Source of the DNA: Gp6-AA40 sp963723495
Lineage (GTDB): Bacteria > Acidobacteriota > Vicinamibacteria > Vicinamibacterales > UBA2999
Direction of reading: 5' to 3'
Assembly: GCA_963723495.1 (NCBI GenBank)
Contig: CAVRQR010000015.1
Coordinates: 62,001 to 126,000 of the forward strand
Length of the DNA stretch: 64,000 nt
Every line of letters starts with the position of its first letter. Position 1 is the stretch's first letter. Below are positions 27,689 through 36,664 of this stretch, in pieces. The position numbers and the translations under genes are program-made. The notes under the pieces were generated by a model that worked only from the letters and a program-made list of their open reading frames with translations, made no database searches and had not been told where the DNA came from.

Positions 27689-27723
27689 TCGGGTTCTGCA
27701 TTCAGAAGCCGAACTCATCGCGC

Positions 27724-28665
27724 TTAACGTTTCGCCTCTTCCGGAGTGACTGTGACCTGCTGACGTGCGCCGTTTCGCAAGATAGTCATCGCGCTCGGCA
27801 CGCCAATGCGCTCGGCAGTCAGGACCCGATGGAGGTCATCCACACCTGTGACCGGCAAATCGGCGAATCCGATGATGATGTCGCCTGCTGCCAGCCCGGA
27901 GTGGCTCGCGGGACTTCCTGACTCCACCGACATCACCAGCACACCGGACAACGCGGTGACCTGCGCTCGCTCGCCTGCTCGTCGAGGCACCGGCACATTC
28001 TGACCACCGACACCGATGTAGCTCCGGCGAATCCGGCCGTCGCTGATGAGACGCGCTGCAACGAACCGCGCGGTGTTACTGGCCACGGCGAAGCAGAGGC
28101 CCTGCGCGGGAAGGATCGTCGCGGTGTTGATGCCAATCACTTCGGCGCGGGACGTGACGAGCGGCCCACCGGAGTTCCCGGGATTGAGCGCCGCGTCGGT
28201 CTGGATGATGTCATCCATCAGGCGGCCTGAACCGGCTCTGAGCGAGCGGCCCACACCGCTGACGATGCCCGCCGTGGCGGAGTGGTGAAACCCGAATGGA
28301 TTTCCGATCGCGATCGCCATCTGCCCCACGCGCACGCGACGGGAATCGCCGAGGCCTGCCCACGGCAACGAACTGGCGTCGATGCGAAGCACGGCCAGAT
28401 CGGTGTGCGGGTCGTCGCCGACGAGATCACCGCGGGTTGCCCGGCCGTCCGACAGCGTCACCGTGAGCTGGTCGGCCTTGTGCACGACGTGGCTGTTCGT
28501 GAGGACGAACCCGTCAGGAGTGAAGATGACGCCCGACCCTCCACCTTGTTTGCGCTCTACTCGAACAACAGCAGGGCCGATGGTCTCGACGGCATGGACG
28601 ACGGCCGTGGAATAGGCGTCGAGCAGATCGTCATCGCTGATTTGACGAACGGGACTGGTGGCCAT
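27724..28665 (-). CDS. S1C family serine protease (HtrA/DegP-like) with PDZ domain
   Basis: 313 residues. The trypsin-like domain keeps the full triad: His in LTNSHVVHK (about residue 59), Asp in DDPHTDLAVLRI (about 89) and Ser in ALNPGNSGGPLV (about 169). One PDZ domain follows (SGVLVMSVESGSPASHSGLA, GDIIIGFADLPV). There is no signal peptide or N-terminal membrane segment, so a cytoplasmic location or an unusual export route is likely. It faces the pseudo-HtrA/LuxR pair across the non-coding segment. Confidence 0.92.
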   Translation of the reverse strand: MATSPVRQISDDDLLDAYSTAVVHAVETIGPAVVRVERKQGGGSGVIFTPDGFVLTNSHVVHKADQLTVTLSDGRATRGDLVGDDPHTDLAVLRIDASSLPWAGLGDSRRVRVGQMAIAIGNPFGFHHSATAGIVSGVGRSLRAGSGRLMDDIIQTDAALNPGNSGGPLVTSRAEVIGINTATILPAQGLCFAVASNTARFVAARLISDGRIRRSYIGVGGQNVPVPRRAGERAQVTALSGVLVMSVESGSPASHSGLAAGDIIIGFADLPVTGVDDLHRVLTAERIGVPSAMTILRNGARQQVTVTPEEAKR

Positions 28666-28851
28666 AACGCAATCCTAGGGGCCTGATGGATGTTGCACAT
28701 CACCCGTACAGGTGGGCCCGGCCGGGTCTAACCATCTGGACTCGGCCTACGTATTAGGACGCTGGATCGAGAGACGAAGAGCCGGCCGCGACCAACGAGC
28801 TTGGATTGGCGCGGGAGGCTGCTTCCCGCGTCGAGGAGAATGTGCCTGCTA

Positions 28852-29253
28852 TCACCCGACGTGTGTGTCGTGGCAGGGCTCGCCGTTGTGTGGGTCGGCG
28901 TGCCGATGTCGCGTGTTCATCTCGAAGCTGGCCACGAAGCGATCGAGTTCCCCAATCTCACCAGGCGTGTTGTCGACCACGGGCGCGGGTGCGACGGGAG
29001 CCGGCTCAATCGGCTGGGCCTGATGCGTGATCACGTCGGGGGTCACCAGCCTCGTCACCCGACGGTCGGCGGCCGAGGGCCGGGAAACGAACGGCTGGCG
29101 AGCGGGTGCGGCTGCTGACGTCCTCCATGCCACGTGAGGTCTCCGCTCGTACCGGTACCAGAAGACCTGCGCTACGCCCCAGGCGATCCAGACCACCCAG
29201 GCGATCTTCAGAGGTGTTGTAAACGCGTCAAGGACGTCCAACAGTTCTGCCAT
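28852..29253 (-). CDS. small membrane protein of unknown function
   Basis: 133 residues. One membrane segment at about 15-33 (LKIAWVVWIAWGVAQVFWYR) is followed by a basic, Ala/Pro/Arg-rich cytoplasmic tail (PIEPAPVAPAPVV) and a His-rich end (NTRHRHADPHNGEPCH). No family recognised. It starts 4 bases after the stop of the 29258 gene, so the two are probably co-expressed. The 185 bases beyond it, up to the divergent htrA start, show nothing I can name. Confidence 0.55.
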   Translation of the reverse strand: MAELLDVLDAFTTPLKIAWVVWIAWGVAQVFWYRYERRPHVAWRTSAAAPARQPFVSRPSAADRRVTRLVTPDVITHQAQPIEPAPVAPAPVVDNTPGEIGELDRFVASFEMNTRHRHADPHNGEPCHDTHVG

Positions 29254-29257
29254 GTGC

Positions 29258-29980
29258 CTACTCCACCCACGTGAAAGCCTTTGCGGCCGAGAGCGAATAG
29301 CGAGTCAGCAGGGCCTCGAAGATTGGCGCATTGACGCTCTCGAGCGCCATCGCCGATCGCAGTGCCTGATCGACGTTGGTCCCGTTCTCGCGTTCCAGTA
29401 CCAGGATGATCACCACGCGGCGCTGGTCGGAGGTGTCATCCACCTTCTCTGTGGGCATGTGGTGCCCGACGTTCAGCTTCCGAACCGGTACGGGCTTCGA
29501 GAGCGCCTGACGAACCCACATCGCAATCCGTTCGGCGCGCTTCGCCGCGCGCGCTTCCTCGCGTTTGCGCCCGGCTTCCAGCGACAACCCGGGCACGATC
29601 TCTTCCGAGCTGGCGCCCACGACGATGATTTCGCGAGCCTTGTCGAGCACCACCTTCATCTCCGGCGTGAAGGCGGGTTCTTCGATGCGGCTCTCGAGCG
29701 ATTCATACGACGACATCCGCCAGCGGAACTCGTCGGTGAACAGCAGCACGCGAAACGACGCCCGTCGTCCCTGCTGATCCTTCGCGTTGCGCACGATCAC
29801 ATCGCTCGCCACTTCCGGCGGCTGCGGTGTGCTGATGCGCGTGAGCCGGTCCACTTCGAGGACGGTCGCGTACGACAGACACCCACCCGCAATCACGAAC
29901 GCACACGTGGAAAGTCCCCACGCGACCCCGGCGAATATCGAGCTCCAGCGACGGTCGGACGAAACTGCTTTCGAAGCCAC
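29258..29980 (-). CDS. membrane-anchored protein of unknown function
   Basis: 240 residues. A single N-terminal membrane segment (about 15-38, FAGVAWGLSTCAFVIAGGC) is followed by a mainly helical soluble domain: REIIVVGASSEEIVPGLSLE, a basic helix of KREEARAAKRAERIAMWVRQ and VVIILVLEREN. The pattern IIVVGASSEE...A..RA..V...L and the GTNVDQALRSAM end faintly resemble an OmpA-like peptidoglycan-binding fold, but key residues are not clear enough to claim it. Confidence 0.65.
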   Translation of the reverse strand: MASKAVSSDRRWSSIFAGVAWGLSTCAFVIAGGCLSYATVLEVDRLTRISTPQPPEVASDVIVRNAKDQQGRRASFRVLLFTDEFRWRMSSYESLESRIEEPAFTPEMKVVLDKAREIIVVGASSEEIVPGLSLEAGRKREEARAAKRAERIAMWVRQALSKPVPVRKLNVGHHMPTEKVDDTSDQRRVVIILVLERENGTNVDQALRSAMALESVNAPIFEALLTRYSLSAAKAFTWVE

Positions 29981-30154
29981 GATCGCTGCCTCCGGCCAGG
30001 TAAATTGCAGGATTGTCGCCAGTGGCGGGCGTAGTGGCGCCGCGGGAACGTGCGTGCCGTGTCGCGCCGTATCGCTAACGGCGGAAGGCCACGGACCCTG
30101 ACACGAAGTGTCCGGACCGACAAAAAGTGGCCGTGATCGAGCTGCCTAGAGTGA

Positions 30155-30751
30155 CTAGCGGATGAAGGTGAAACGGGACTGCGCCGACGGTCCGCTGCCG
30201 AACGGCCAGAAGATCGAGCCGTTGCTCGGCCGTGCGGTGGCGCTCACGCGAATGTAGTAATCGCGGTTCGGTTCAAGCAGCATCGTACTGAACAGGGGAA
30301 ATCGCGTGAGATTCGTCATCCACTCACGGACCTTGGCCTCGTCCTGCGTGGAGAGCGCCTGCTCCACCCGGCCGTCCAGCAAGCGCTGGACATCATGGGT
30401 ACGCGTCAGGTTGTCATACTGGACGCTGGTGGCCACGGTGGCCGTCGCGATCGTGCGATCTACCCACGCCGGCACATCGAGGCGCAATTCAACTGTGTAG
30501 GTAAACGTCGTTTTGAGGCCGCTTTGAATCGCACCTCGGACTTCGTCAGTGAGACCGCCGGTCAACTCGAACGACACAAGGACATACTCGTCCCGCACGA
30601 GGGGGACGACGCGAAGAGACTGTGTGCCTTGAGCAACCGTGGGGACAACGAGACCGAAGAGGGCGACCAGACACCAGGCAACTCGCACTAACGCGACCGG
30701 CAGCTTCCGTCGCGTGGTCGGATTGTCCGGCTGTGCAAAAACGGGACGCAT
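30155..30751 (-). CDS. exported DUF4390-like protein
   Basis: 198 residues with a signal peptide (about 15-41, VAWCLVALFGLVVPTVAQ). The mature part has VLVSFELTGGLTDEVRGAIQ, GLKTTFTYTVELRLDVPAWV and VQYDNLTRTHDVQRLLDGR, which match the pattern of DUF4390 proteins, often encoded near two-component systems for envelope control. It ends with a Pro/Gly-rich FWPFGSGPS. The function is unknown. It is divergent from the serine-hydrolase-like gene at 30814. The 174 bases after it contain a small inverted repeat (GACACGAAGTGTC) and no gene. Confidence 0.7.
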   Translation of the reverse strand: MRPVFAQPDNPTTRRKLPVALVRVAWCLVALFGLVVPTVAQGTQSLRVVPLVRDEYVLVSFELTGGLTDEVRGAIQSGLKTTFTYTVELRLDVPAWVDRTIATATVATSVQYDNLTRTHDVQRLLDGRVEQALSTQDEAKVREWMTNLTRFPLFSTMLLEPNRDYYIRVSATARPSNGSIFWPFGSGPSAQSRFTFIR

Positions 30752-30813
30752 CGAGCAGGTCCCGCGACTTTAGCACACGTCAGGCCGTTTACCGTCCGGA
30801 AATTGCTGGCTCG

Positions 30814-31905
30814 ATGTATCATCTCGTCGGGATTTTCCCTGACCGCCCGTTGCTCAGACTCAGCATCGCCACTGCCGTGCTGCTCGGTACAGTTGTCTTC
30901 GCACAACGTACTGAGGCCCAGGGACTCAGCTTCTCTGTGTTCGAGCGGTACCTCGACGCTTTCCGGGCAGAGGCACTCATCCCTGGTCTGTCCGCCACGG
31001 TCGCACGGAACGGCGTAGTGCTGTGGGAGCGTGGATTCGGAAGACGCGATGAGTCAGGCGCGCCGGCGACTCCGGAGACTCCTTATCAGATCGGTGGCCT
31101 CTCGCAGACCTTCGGGGCCACACTGCTTTTGAGAAAGTGCGTCGACCAATGGGACGCGCAGCTTGACGATCCGGTAGCGCTGCGCAGTCAGTTCTTTCCC
31201 GAGCCGCAGACCACGCTTCTCCAGCTTCTCTCGCACACTGCGCCTGGCGGCGGTGGCTACCAGTACTCGGCTGCGAGATTCGCGATGCTGACGGCGGTCA
31301 TCGAGCGATGCGCACAAGGTCGTTACAGCTCCGTCCTTGCCTCGGAGATCTTCGATCGGTTTGCGATGCTCGATTCGGCGCCGGACCAGATCCTTGGCTC
31401 ACCCACGGCAGAGGACATCACCCTGTTCGATGCTGCACATCGGGCTCGTTACGCTGACATCGTCGCGAGAATGGCCCTGCCCTATCGTGTCGCGTCGGGC
31501 CGATCGCAGAGAAACCCGCAGATTGTCCCCAAGCGGGTCGACGCCTCGGATGGTATCGTCAGCTCGGTTAGCGATCTGGTCCGCTTCGACAATGCGCTGA
31601 TGTCCAATGCGCTGTTGGCGCGGGCGACGAGAAACCAGGCATGGACACAGGCCACTGCGGGCGCGACACTGCTACCGACCGGTCTGGGCTGGTTCGTGCA
31701 GAACTACCACGATGAGCCGATCGTCTGGCAGTTCGGCATTATTCGTGGTGGCTATTCGTCTTTGATCGTCAAGGTTCCGAACCGTGGGTTGACGTATATC
31801 CTTCTGGCCAACAGCGACGGGCTGAACGCACCGTTCGCGCTTGAATCGGGCGATGTGACATCGTCGATCTTTGCGACCCTGTTCCTCAGACTCTTCGTGC
31901 CTTGA
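30814..31905 (+). CDS. beta-lactamase/PBP-like protein without the catalytic residues
   Basis: 363 residues with a signal peptide (about 12-34, SIATAVLLGTVVFAQRTEA). The fold of serine hydrolases related to class C beta-lactamases (PF00144 type) is clear: FRAEALIPGLSATVARNGVV, LWERGFGRRDESG, TTLLQLLSHTAPGG. But the nucleophile box reads YQIGGLSQTFGA where the family has IGSVSKTFTA, so Ser becomes Gly and Lys becomes Gln; the Y-x-N box reads YQYSAARF; and the last box lacks the usual H-x-G or K-T-G. It is probably a binding protein rather than an enzyme. The beta-barrel gene starts directly after. Confidence 0.8.
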   Translation: MYHLVGIFPDRPLLRLSIATAVLLGTVVFAQRTEAQGLSFSVFERYLDAFRAEALIPGLSATVARNGVVLWERGFGRRDESGAPATPETPYQIGGLSQTFGATLLLRKCVDQWDAQLDDPVALRSQFFPEPQTTLLQLLSHTAPGGGGYQYSAARFAMLTAVIERCAQGRYSSVLASEIFDRFAMLDSAPDQILGSPTAEDITLFDAAHRARYADIVARMALPYRVASGRSQRNPQIVPKRVDASDGIVSSVSDLVRFDNALMSNALLARATRNQAWTQATAGATLLPTGLGWFVQNYHDEPIVWQFGIIRGGYSSLIVKVPNRGLTYILLANSDGLNAPFALESGDVTSSIFATLFLRLFVP

Positions 31906-32513
31906 GGGTGAAACTCGTCCCAGTACGGGCGCGCATTCTCGTTCTTCTCCTTGCACTGGCCCCGTCGGTTGCCTCCGCGGACTGGCTCTACACTCCGTTT
32001 GTTGGTGCAGTGTTCGCCGGATCGACGCCGATCCCCGATCCCGAGGGCGGCGCGAGCTCTACGCAGCTGATCTTCGGCGGGTCCGCCGGATGGTGGAGCA
32101 CGGGGATCATCGGATTCGAAACCGATTTCGCCTATGCCCCCCGGTTCTTCGAGACCAACAATCTATTCTTTGCGGACAGCAACCTTGTCACCTGGGGAGG
32201 CAACGTCGTGGTGGCAATGCCCGTCAGCGTGACGAGGGAGTCGCTCCGCCCGTACCTCGTCGGCGGTCTCGGCTGGATGCACGTGTCAATGGATGAGGGC
32301 GCGGAGATTTTTCCCGAGTTGTTTGCCGCCCGTAACTCGCTCGCGCTGAACCTCGGCGGCGGTGCGGTCGGATTCATAACCCCAGAGGTCGGGATTCGTT
32401 TCGATCTCCGTCATTTCAGGAGCTTCGAGCACGGTGCAAACCCGGTCACTCTTGAGAACGAGTCATTGTTGAGTTTCTGGAGGGCAACGGTCGGCGTTGT
32501 CATCCGCCGATAG
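31902..32513 (+). CDS. small outer-membrane beta-barrel protein
   Basis: About 203 residues; a TTG at 31902 overlaps the previous stop and a GTG at 31908 is an equally likely start. A signal peptide (ILVLLLALAPSVASA) is followed by alternating strands rich in aromatic and glycine residues (LYTPFVGAVFAG; TQLIFGGSAGWWS; GFETDFAYAPRFF; SLRPYLVGGLGWMHV) and ends with SFWRATVGVVIRR, a terminal strand. This is the pattern of an eight-stranded OmpW/OprF-type barrel. Overlap with the preceding gene suggests joint action at the envelope. Confidence 0.75.
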   Translation: MRVKLVPVRARILVLLLALAPSVASADWLYTPFVGAVFAGSTPIPDPEGGASSTQLIFGGSAGWWSTGIIGFETDFAYAPRFFETNNLFFADSNLVTWGGNVVVAMPVSVTRESLRPYLVGGLGWMHVSMDEGAEIFPELFAARNSLALNLGGGAVGFITPEVGIRFDLRHFRSFEHGANPVTLENESLLSFWRATVGVVIRR

Positions 32514-32554
32514 GCCATCTGGAGTTGGCCGGGTAGTTGCAACTGGCTCATAGC

Positions 32555-33976
32555 ATGATGGCTTCAACACCTTTCTTACGCTTGAGACGAACAGTTATAG
32601 GGCTGAGTGTCGCATGCGCGGTGACATTGACGGCCGGCGCTCAGACAAAGATCACTGCCCCGAGCAATCGCTACTCGGTGGCCGACGATGTGAAGCTCGG
32701 TCGCGAGGCCGCGGCGGAAGTCGGCAAGGAACTGCCGCTTCTCAACGATGAGCAGGTTGAGGGCTACGTCGAGACGATCGGCAGGACGCTGACCGCCGCC
32801 ATCCCGTCCGAATTCCGGCATCCGGAGTTCCGGTACACCTTCGACGTGGTGAACCAGAAGGAAATCAACGCGTTCGCCCTGCCGGGCGGACCGATGTTCC
32901 TGAACCGCGGGATGATCGAAGCCGCCAAGACCGAAGGCGAAGTCGCTGGCGTGATGGCGCATGAGATCTCGCACGTCGCGCTGCGTCACGGCACGGCTCA
33001 AGCGACCAAGGGACAGAAGTTCCAGATTGGATCGGTCCTCGGTCAGATTGCCGGTGCGATTGTTGGCGGCACGGCGGGTTCGATCATTTCCCAGGGTACC
33101 CAGTTCGGTCTGGGCGCGACCTTCCTGAAGTACGGCCGCGAGTACGAGTCGCAGGCCGACATCCTCGGAGCGCAGATTCTGGCTCGCGCCGGGTACGACC
33201 CGCGCGAGATGGCGAACATGTTCAAGACGATCGAGAGCGAGGGCGGAAGCCGTGGGCCCGAGTGGCTGAGCAGCCACCCCAACCCGGGCAACCGCTACGC
33301 CGCCATCAACCGTGAGGCGCAATCACTGCCGGTGCAGGGACGCGCCGACACCGGCCAGTTCGGCACGGTGCAGACGCGTCTGCGCCGCATGTCGCCGGCA
33401 TACACGGCCGAGCAGATTGCCAAGGGTCAAGCCAAGAGTAGCCCGCGGTCTGGCAACACATCGGCTGGCGCCCCGGTGTCGGTGGCGCCGCCGTCCTCGC
33501 AGTATCGTTCGTCGTCGCCGTTCCCCTTCCTGCGCGTGAGCCTGCCGTCGAATTGGGAGGAAGTGAGCGGCGACGAAACCGGTATCACCTATGCGCCCGA
33601 CGGCGGCTACCGCGCGAACTCGGGACGGCTCGAAGGCGTCACGCACGGCTTCCAGGTCGGCGTGGGGCCACGCAGCAGTGGCAACCTTCAGCAGGACACC
33701 GACCAACTGGTCGCCGCGTTCGCGCAGAGCAATCCTCAACTGCGTCGTCAGGGTAACTACTCACAGGAACGCGTCGGCGGTCGAACCGGTGTCAAGACAA
33801 CGCTGAGCAATCACTCTGACATCACGGGTCAGCCTGAAGTGATCTCGCTTGCGACGACGCGCCTCAGCGACGGGCGCCTGTTGTACCTGGTTGGTGTGGC
33901 TCCGCAGCGCGACGCCAATACTTACAACGACGTGTTCAGGCGAGTCGTCCAATCCGTGCAGCTGAGCGATCAGTAA
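32555..33976 (+). CDS. exported M48 family metalloprotease (BepA-like)
   Basis: About 473 residues. After a signal peptide (GLSVACAVTLTAGAQ) comes the M48 catalytic domain: FALPGGPMFLNRGMI, zinc site VMAHEISHVALRHG (H-E-x-x-H) and the third ligand in YESQADILGAQ. SSHPNPGNRYAAI ends the domain. About 200 further residues form a separate beta-rich region (FLRVSLPSNWEEV; RLLYLVGVAPQRD) where BepA would have TPR repeats. The role is probably outer-membrane protein quality control. Its 3' end overlaps the convergent tag gene by 41 bases. Confidence 0.9.
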   Translation: MMASTPFLRLRRTVIGLSVACAVTLTAGAQTKITAPSNRYSVADDVKLGREAAAEVGKELPLLNDEQVEGYVETIGRTLTAAIPSEFRHPEFRYTFDVVNQKEINAFALPGGPMFLNRGMIEAAKTEGEVAGVMAHEISHVALRHGTAQATKGQKFQIGSVLGQIAGAIVGGTAGSIISQGTQFGLGATFLKYGREYESQADILGAQILARAGYDPREMANMFKTIESEGGSRGPEWLSSHPNPGNRYAAINREAQSLPVQGRADTGQFGTVQTRLRRMSPAYTAEQIAKGQAKSSPRSGNTSAGAPVSVAPPSSQYRSSSPFPFLRVSLPSNWEEVSGDETGITYAPDGGYRANSGRLEGVTHGFQVGVGPRSSGNLQQDTDQLVAAFAQSNPQLRRQGNYSQERVGGRTGVKTTLSNHSDITGQPEVISLATTRLSDGRLLYLVGVAPQRDANTYNDVFRRVVQSVQLSDQ

Positions 33977-34544
33977 GAGCTGATCTCTCCGACCGGAAAG
34001 AGCAATCGTGGACGTGATCGTTGACGAGGCCCATGGCCTGCATGAAGGCGTACACCGTCGTTGGACCAACGAACGTCCAGCCGCGCTTTCGCAGATCCTT
34101 GCTCAGCGCCGTTGACTCCGGCGTCGTCGCCATCGTCTGCAGGACCTCTCGCGTGATTCGACGGGGCCGCGATGCGCGGGCCGGTTGCCAGCGCCAGAAA
34201 TAGTCGGACAGCGAGCCTTCCTCTTTCTTCAGTTCGATCGCACGCTTCGCGTTGTTGATCGTCGATTCAATCTTGCCGCGGTGACGGACGATCCCCTCGT
34301 CCTTGAGAAGACGCGTCACGTCCTTCGACTTGAACTGCGCGACCGTGTCGAGATCGAAGCCGGCAAAGGCGCGGCGGAAGTGTTCGCGTTTCCGCAGGAT
34401 CGTCAGCCAGCTCAGGCCCGCCTGAAAGCCCTCCAGGCAGATCTTCTCGAACAGACGCGTGTCGTCCCGGACTGGTCTTCCCCACTCTTCGTCGTGATAG
34501 CGCACGTAGAGTGGATCGGTCCCGCACCACCAGCAACGTTTCAT
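33936..34544 (-). CDS. tag: DNA-3-methyladenine glycosylase I
   Basis: 202 residues. The Tag family start MKRCWWCGTDPLYVRYHDEE holds the first zinc ligands (Cys4 and His17); GFQAGLSWLTILRKREHFR is the helix-hairpin-helix region with the catalytic Glu; HVHDC near residue 178 supplies the last zinc ligands. It removes 3-methyladenine from alkylated DNA. The last 20 residues extend into the convergent protease gene and are probably non-essential. It sits 6 bases beyond the PBP1A start region on the same strand, downstream of nothing obviously related. Confidence 0.93.
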   Translation of the reverse strand: MKRCWWCGTDPLYVRYHDEEWGRPVRDDTRLFEKICLEGFQAGLSWLTILRKREHFRRAFAGFDLDTVAQFKSKDVTRLLKDEGIVRHRGKIESTINNAKRAIELKKEEGSLSDYFWRWQPARASRPRRITREVLQTMATTPESTALSKDLRKRGWTFVGPTTVYAFMQAMGLVNDHVHDCSFRSERSALTDRSAARIGRLA

Positions 34545-34550
34545 AGGTCG

Positions 34551-36590
34551 TCAGCGAAAGATACCGCGGATCTCCTCGCCGATTGCCCCGAGGATTCCGC
34601 GCAGTGCACGCTCGGCGCGCTGCTTCAGTGAGCCCGGGTGCAGCTCACAGAGCTGGGTTGGAATGTCGTCGCCCGGCTTGAAGTACTCGACGTAGCCAGG
34701 GCATCCGTCGAGCGCGCGATGGTAGGACACGCTGCACATGATCTCGGTGCGGAGACGTGACGGTTTGGCGAACGGCTCGGCCGGAAGGCGCTTCGCTGTC
34801 CGTCGCATGAAGTCCGCCCAGATCGGCAGCGCCATTCGTGAGCCCGACGCATCGCTGCGGATCGTCTGCGGGTCATCGAAGCCGATCCAGACGCCGGCGA
34901 CGACAGAGGAGGAGAAGCCGACGAACCACGCATCGTGCGAATCGTTGGTCGTTCCTGTCTTGCCGGCCAGCTCCATCGGCAAGCCCTGGCGCTGCAGGCT
35001 CGCGGCGGTCCCCCGCCGAGTGACATCCTGGAGCATCGACACCATCTGGTACGCGACCTGCTCCGAGAGCACCTGCTCGCGCTCCATGTGGACGTACTCA
35101 ACCTCGTCGCCGTTGGCGTCCTCGACGGCAATCAGTCCGCGCGGCTTGACGCGATAGCCCATCCCCGGGAAGACGGCGTACGCGGCGGTGAGCTCGAGCG
35201 GGGTGACAAGTCCACTGCCGAGCGCAAGCGATGGCACATCAGGCTGATTCGTCACACCCAACTGTCGCGCGAGTTGGATCACCGGTCGCGCGCCGACACG
35301 CTGTTGCAGCATGACCGCGGCAGCGTTGCTCGACTCGAGCAACGCCTCGCGGAGCGTCATCGTGTCGTGAGTCTTCGCGCGATCATCGCGAGGAATCCAG
35401 ACTCCCTCGGGCGCCTGCACCGCGACCTGCTGGAGTCCGGTGAGTGTCGACACGGGAGACAGCCCGCTTTCGAGCGCGGTTGCGTAGACGAAGGGCTTGA
35501 ATGCGGAGCCCGGCTGGCGACGGCCGCGCGCTGCCCGGTTGAACGGGGTCGTCTGGAAATCAGATCCACCGACGATCGCCAGCAGGTTGCCGGTCTGCGG
35601 CTCGATCGCGACCAGCGCGGCCTGGAGACCGGGAACACCGAGCCGGCGCAGGCCGTTTCGAACCGCGATTTCCGCCGCGTCCTGAACCTCCGGCACGAAC
35701 GACGTCCTGACCTTCCAGTCCGGCGGGTGGTCGTCGCCGACGATCTCTCTGAACTGCTGTCGCAGGAACTCCTTCGCATAACGATGCCGGCCGTTTGCCG
35801 GCGACGAGGCAGGCCGCACGCGCAACCTTTCGCGCCGCGCCGATTGCTCCTGGGCGGCCGTGATCTTTCCCTCTTCCCGCATGCGCCGCAGCACGATGAA
35901 GCTCCGCGCGCGCGCGTGATCGAGTCGATTCCATGGCGAGTACGACGCGGGTGCGCGAATGACGCCAGCCAGCAGGGCCGCCTCGCCCAGAGTGAGATCG
36001 GATGCCGGCTTGCCAAACGTCCTGCGCGACATCGCCTCGACGCCGTAGATGCCACTCCCGAGGTAGACCCGGTTCATGTAGAGCTGGAGAATCTCCCGCT
36101 TCGACAGAAGGATCTCCAGCATCACCGACAGCACCGCCTCTTTGGCCTTGCGTCCGTAAGTGCGCGTGTTCGAGAGAAACAGCGTGCGCGCCAGCTGCTG
36201 TGTGATCGTGCTCCCGCCCTGACGCGCCTCGCCGCGGAGATTGTGGAGGACCGCGCGGCTCAGGCCGATGGGATCGACCCCGGGATGCAGGTAATAGCGA
36301 TGATCCTCGACGGCGATGACGGCGTCCTTGAAGTAGGTGGAGATCCGATCGAACGTCACGTCCTGCCGTTGCTCGTCGAGACGGAACCAGGGCCGATCGT
36401 CGGCGTCGTAGAACACCGTGTCGCCGACTCCGCGATTGAGCTTGTAAATGGCCCACGCGTGGCGGATGCTCCAGTAGCCCGACAGCGCCACAGCCACGAT
36501 GAGACTGGCCGCAAAGGCAAGAAAGATCCAGCGCCCAATGCGGGATTGAAGGAAGCTGCGAAACCGCACTGGACCGCTATGCCAGTTCAT
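34551..36590 (-). CDS. penicillin-binding protein 1A family (transglycosylase/transpeptidase)
   Basis: 679 residues. A cytoplasmic start and one membrane segment at about 20-42 (FLAFAASLIVAVALSGYW) are followed by the GT51 transglycosylase domain: AVIAVEDHRYYLHPGVDP (catalytic Glu), RQGGSTITQQLARTLFL, REILQLYMNRVYLG. The transpeptidase has all three motifs: GSAFKPFVY (S-x-x-K), SSN in LLESSNAAAV and KTGTT. A C-terminal tail holds CSVSYHRALDGCPGYVEYF and CELH, possibly disulphide-bonded. It polymerises and cross-links peptidoglycan. A 569-codon antisense open frame covers it but looks non-coding. Confidence 0.94.
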   Translation of the reverse strand: MNWHSGPVRFRSFLQSRIGRWIFLAFAASLIVAVALSGYWSIRHAWAIYKLNRGVGDTVFYDADDRPWFRLDEQRQDVTFDRISTYFKDAVIAVEDHRYYLHPGVDPIGLSRAVLHNLRGEARQGGSTITQQLARTLFLSNTRTYGRKAKEAVLSVMLEILLSKREILQLYMNRVYLGSGIYGVEAMSRRTFGKPASDLTLGEAALLAGVIRAPASYSPWNRLDHARARSFIVLRRMREEGKITAAQEQSARRERLRVRPASSPANGRHRYAKEFLRQQFREIVGDDHPPDWKVRTSFVPEVQDAAEIAVRNGLRRLGVPGLQAALVAIEPQTGNLLAIVGGSDFQTTPFNRAARGRRQPGSAFKPFVYATALESGLSPVSTLTGLQQVAVQAPEGVWIPRDDRAKTHDTMTLREALLESSNAAAVMLQQRVGARPVIQLARQLGVTNQPDVPSLALGSGLVTPLELTAAYAVFPGMGYRVKPRGLIAVEDANGDEVEYVHMEREQVLSEQVAYQMVSMLQDVTRRGTAASLQRQGLPMELAGKTGTTNDSHDAWFVGFSSSVVAGVWIGFDDPQTIRSDASGSRMALPIWADFMRRTAKRLPAEPFAKPSRLRTEIMCSVSYHRALDGCPGYVEYFKPGDDIPTQLCELHPGSLKQRAERALRGILGAIGEEIRGIFR

Positions 36591-36664
36591 ACGAGAATTT
36601 CGTATCCGTTGCGCGAACCGCGTGGCGGCTCGTTTGAATGGTAAGGTTAATATGCGGGCAACAG

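Larger units (their letters stand above)
27184..27707. mobile_element. non-coding segment with inverted-repeat ends (MITE-like candidate)
   Basis: The stretch 27176-27723 has no convincing gene in six frames. It begins with TTCTGATGCAGAAC (27184-27197) and ends with GTTCTGCATTCAGAA (27693-27707), inverted copies differing by one inserted base. Inside lie several strong hairpins (27480-27497, 27574-27593, 27675-27688). The end motif also builds the repeat at 4871-4956. I see no transposase, no clear target duplication and no tRNA, so a structured RNA or a decayed small mobile element are both possible. Confidence 0.45.

Noticed and set aside
34935..36644. 569-codon open frame antisense to PBP1A
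   Set aside because: It lies fully opposite a well-conserved gene and has the Arg/Asp/His-rich composition of a high-GC shadow frame; no domain is visible.
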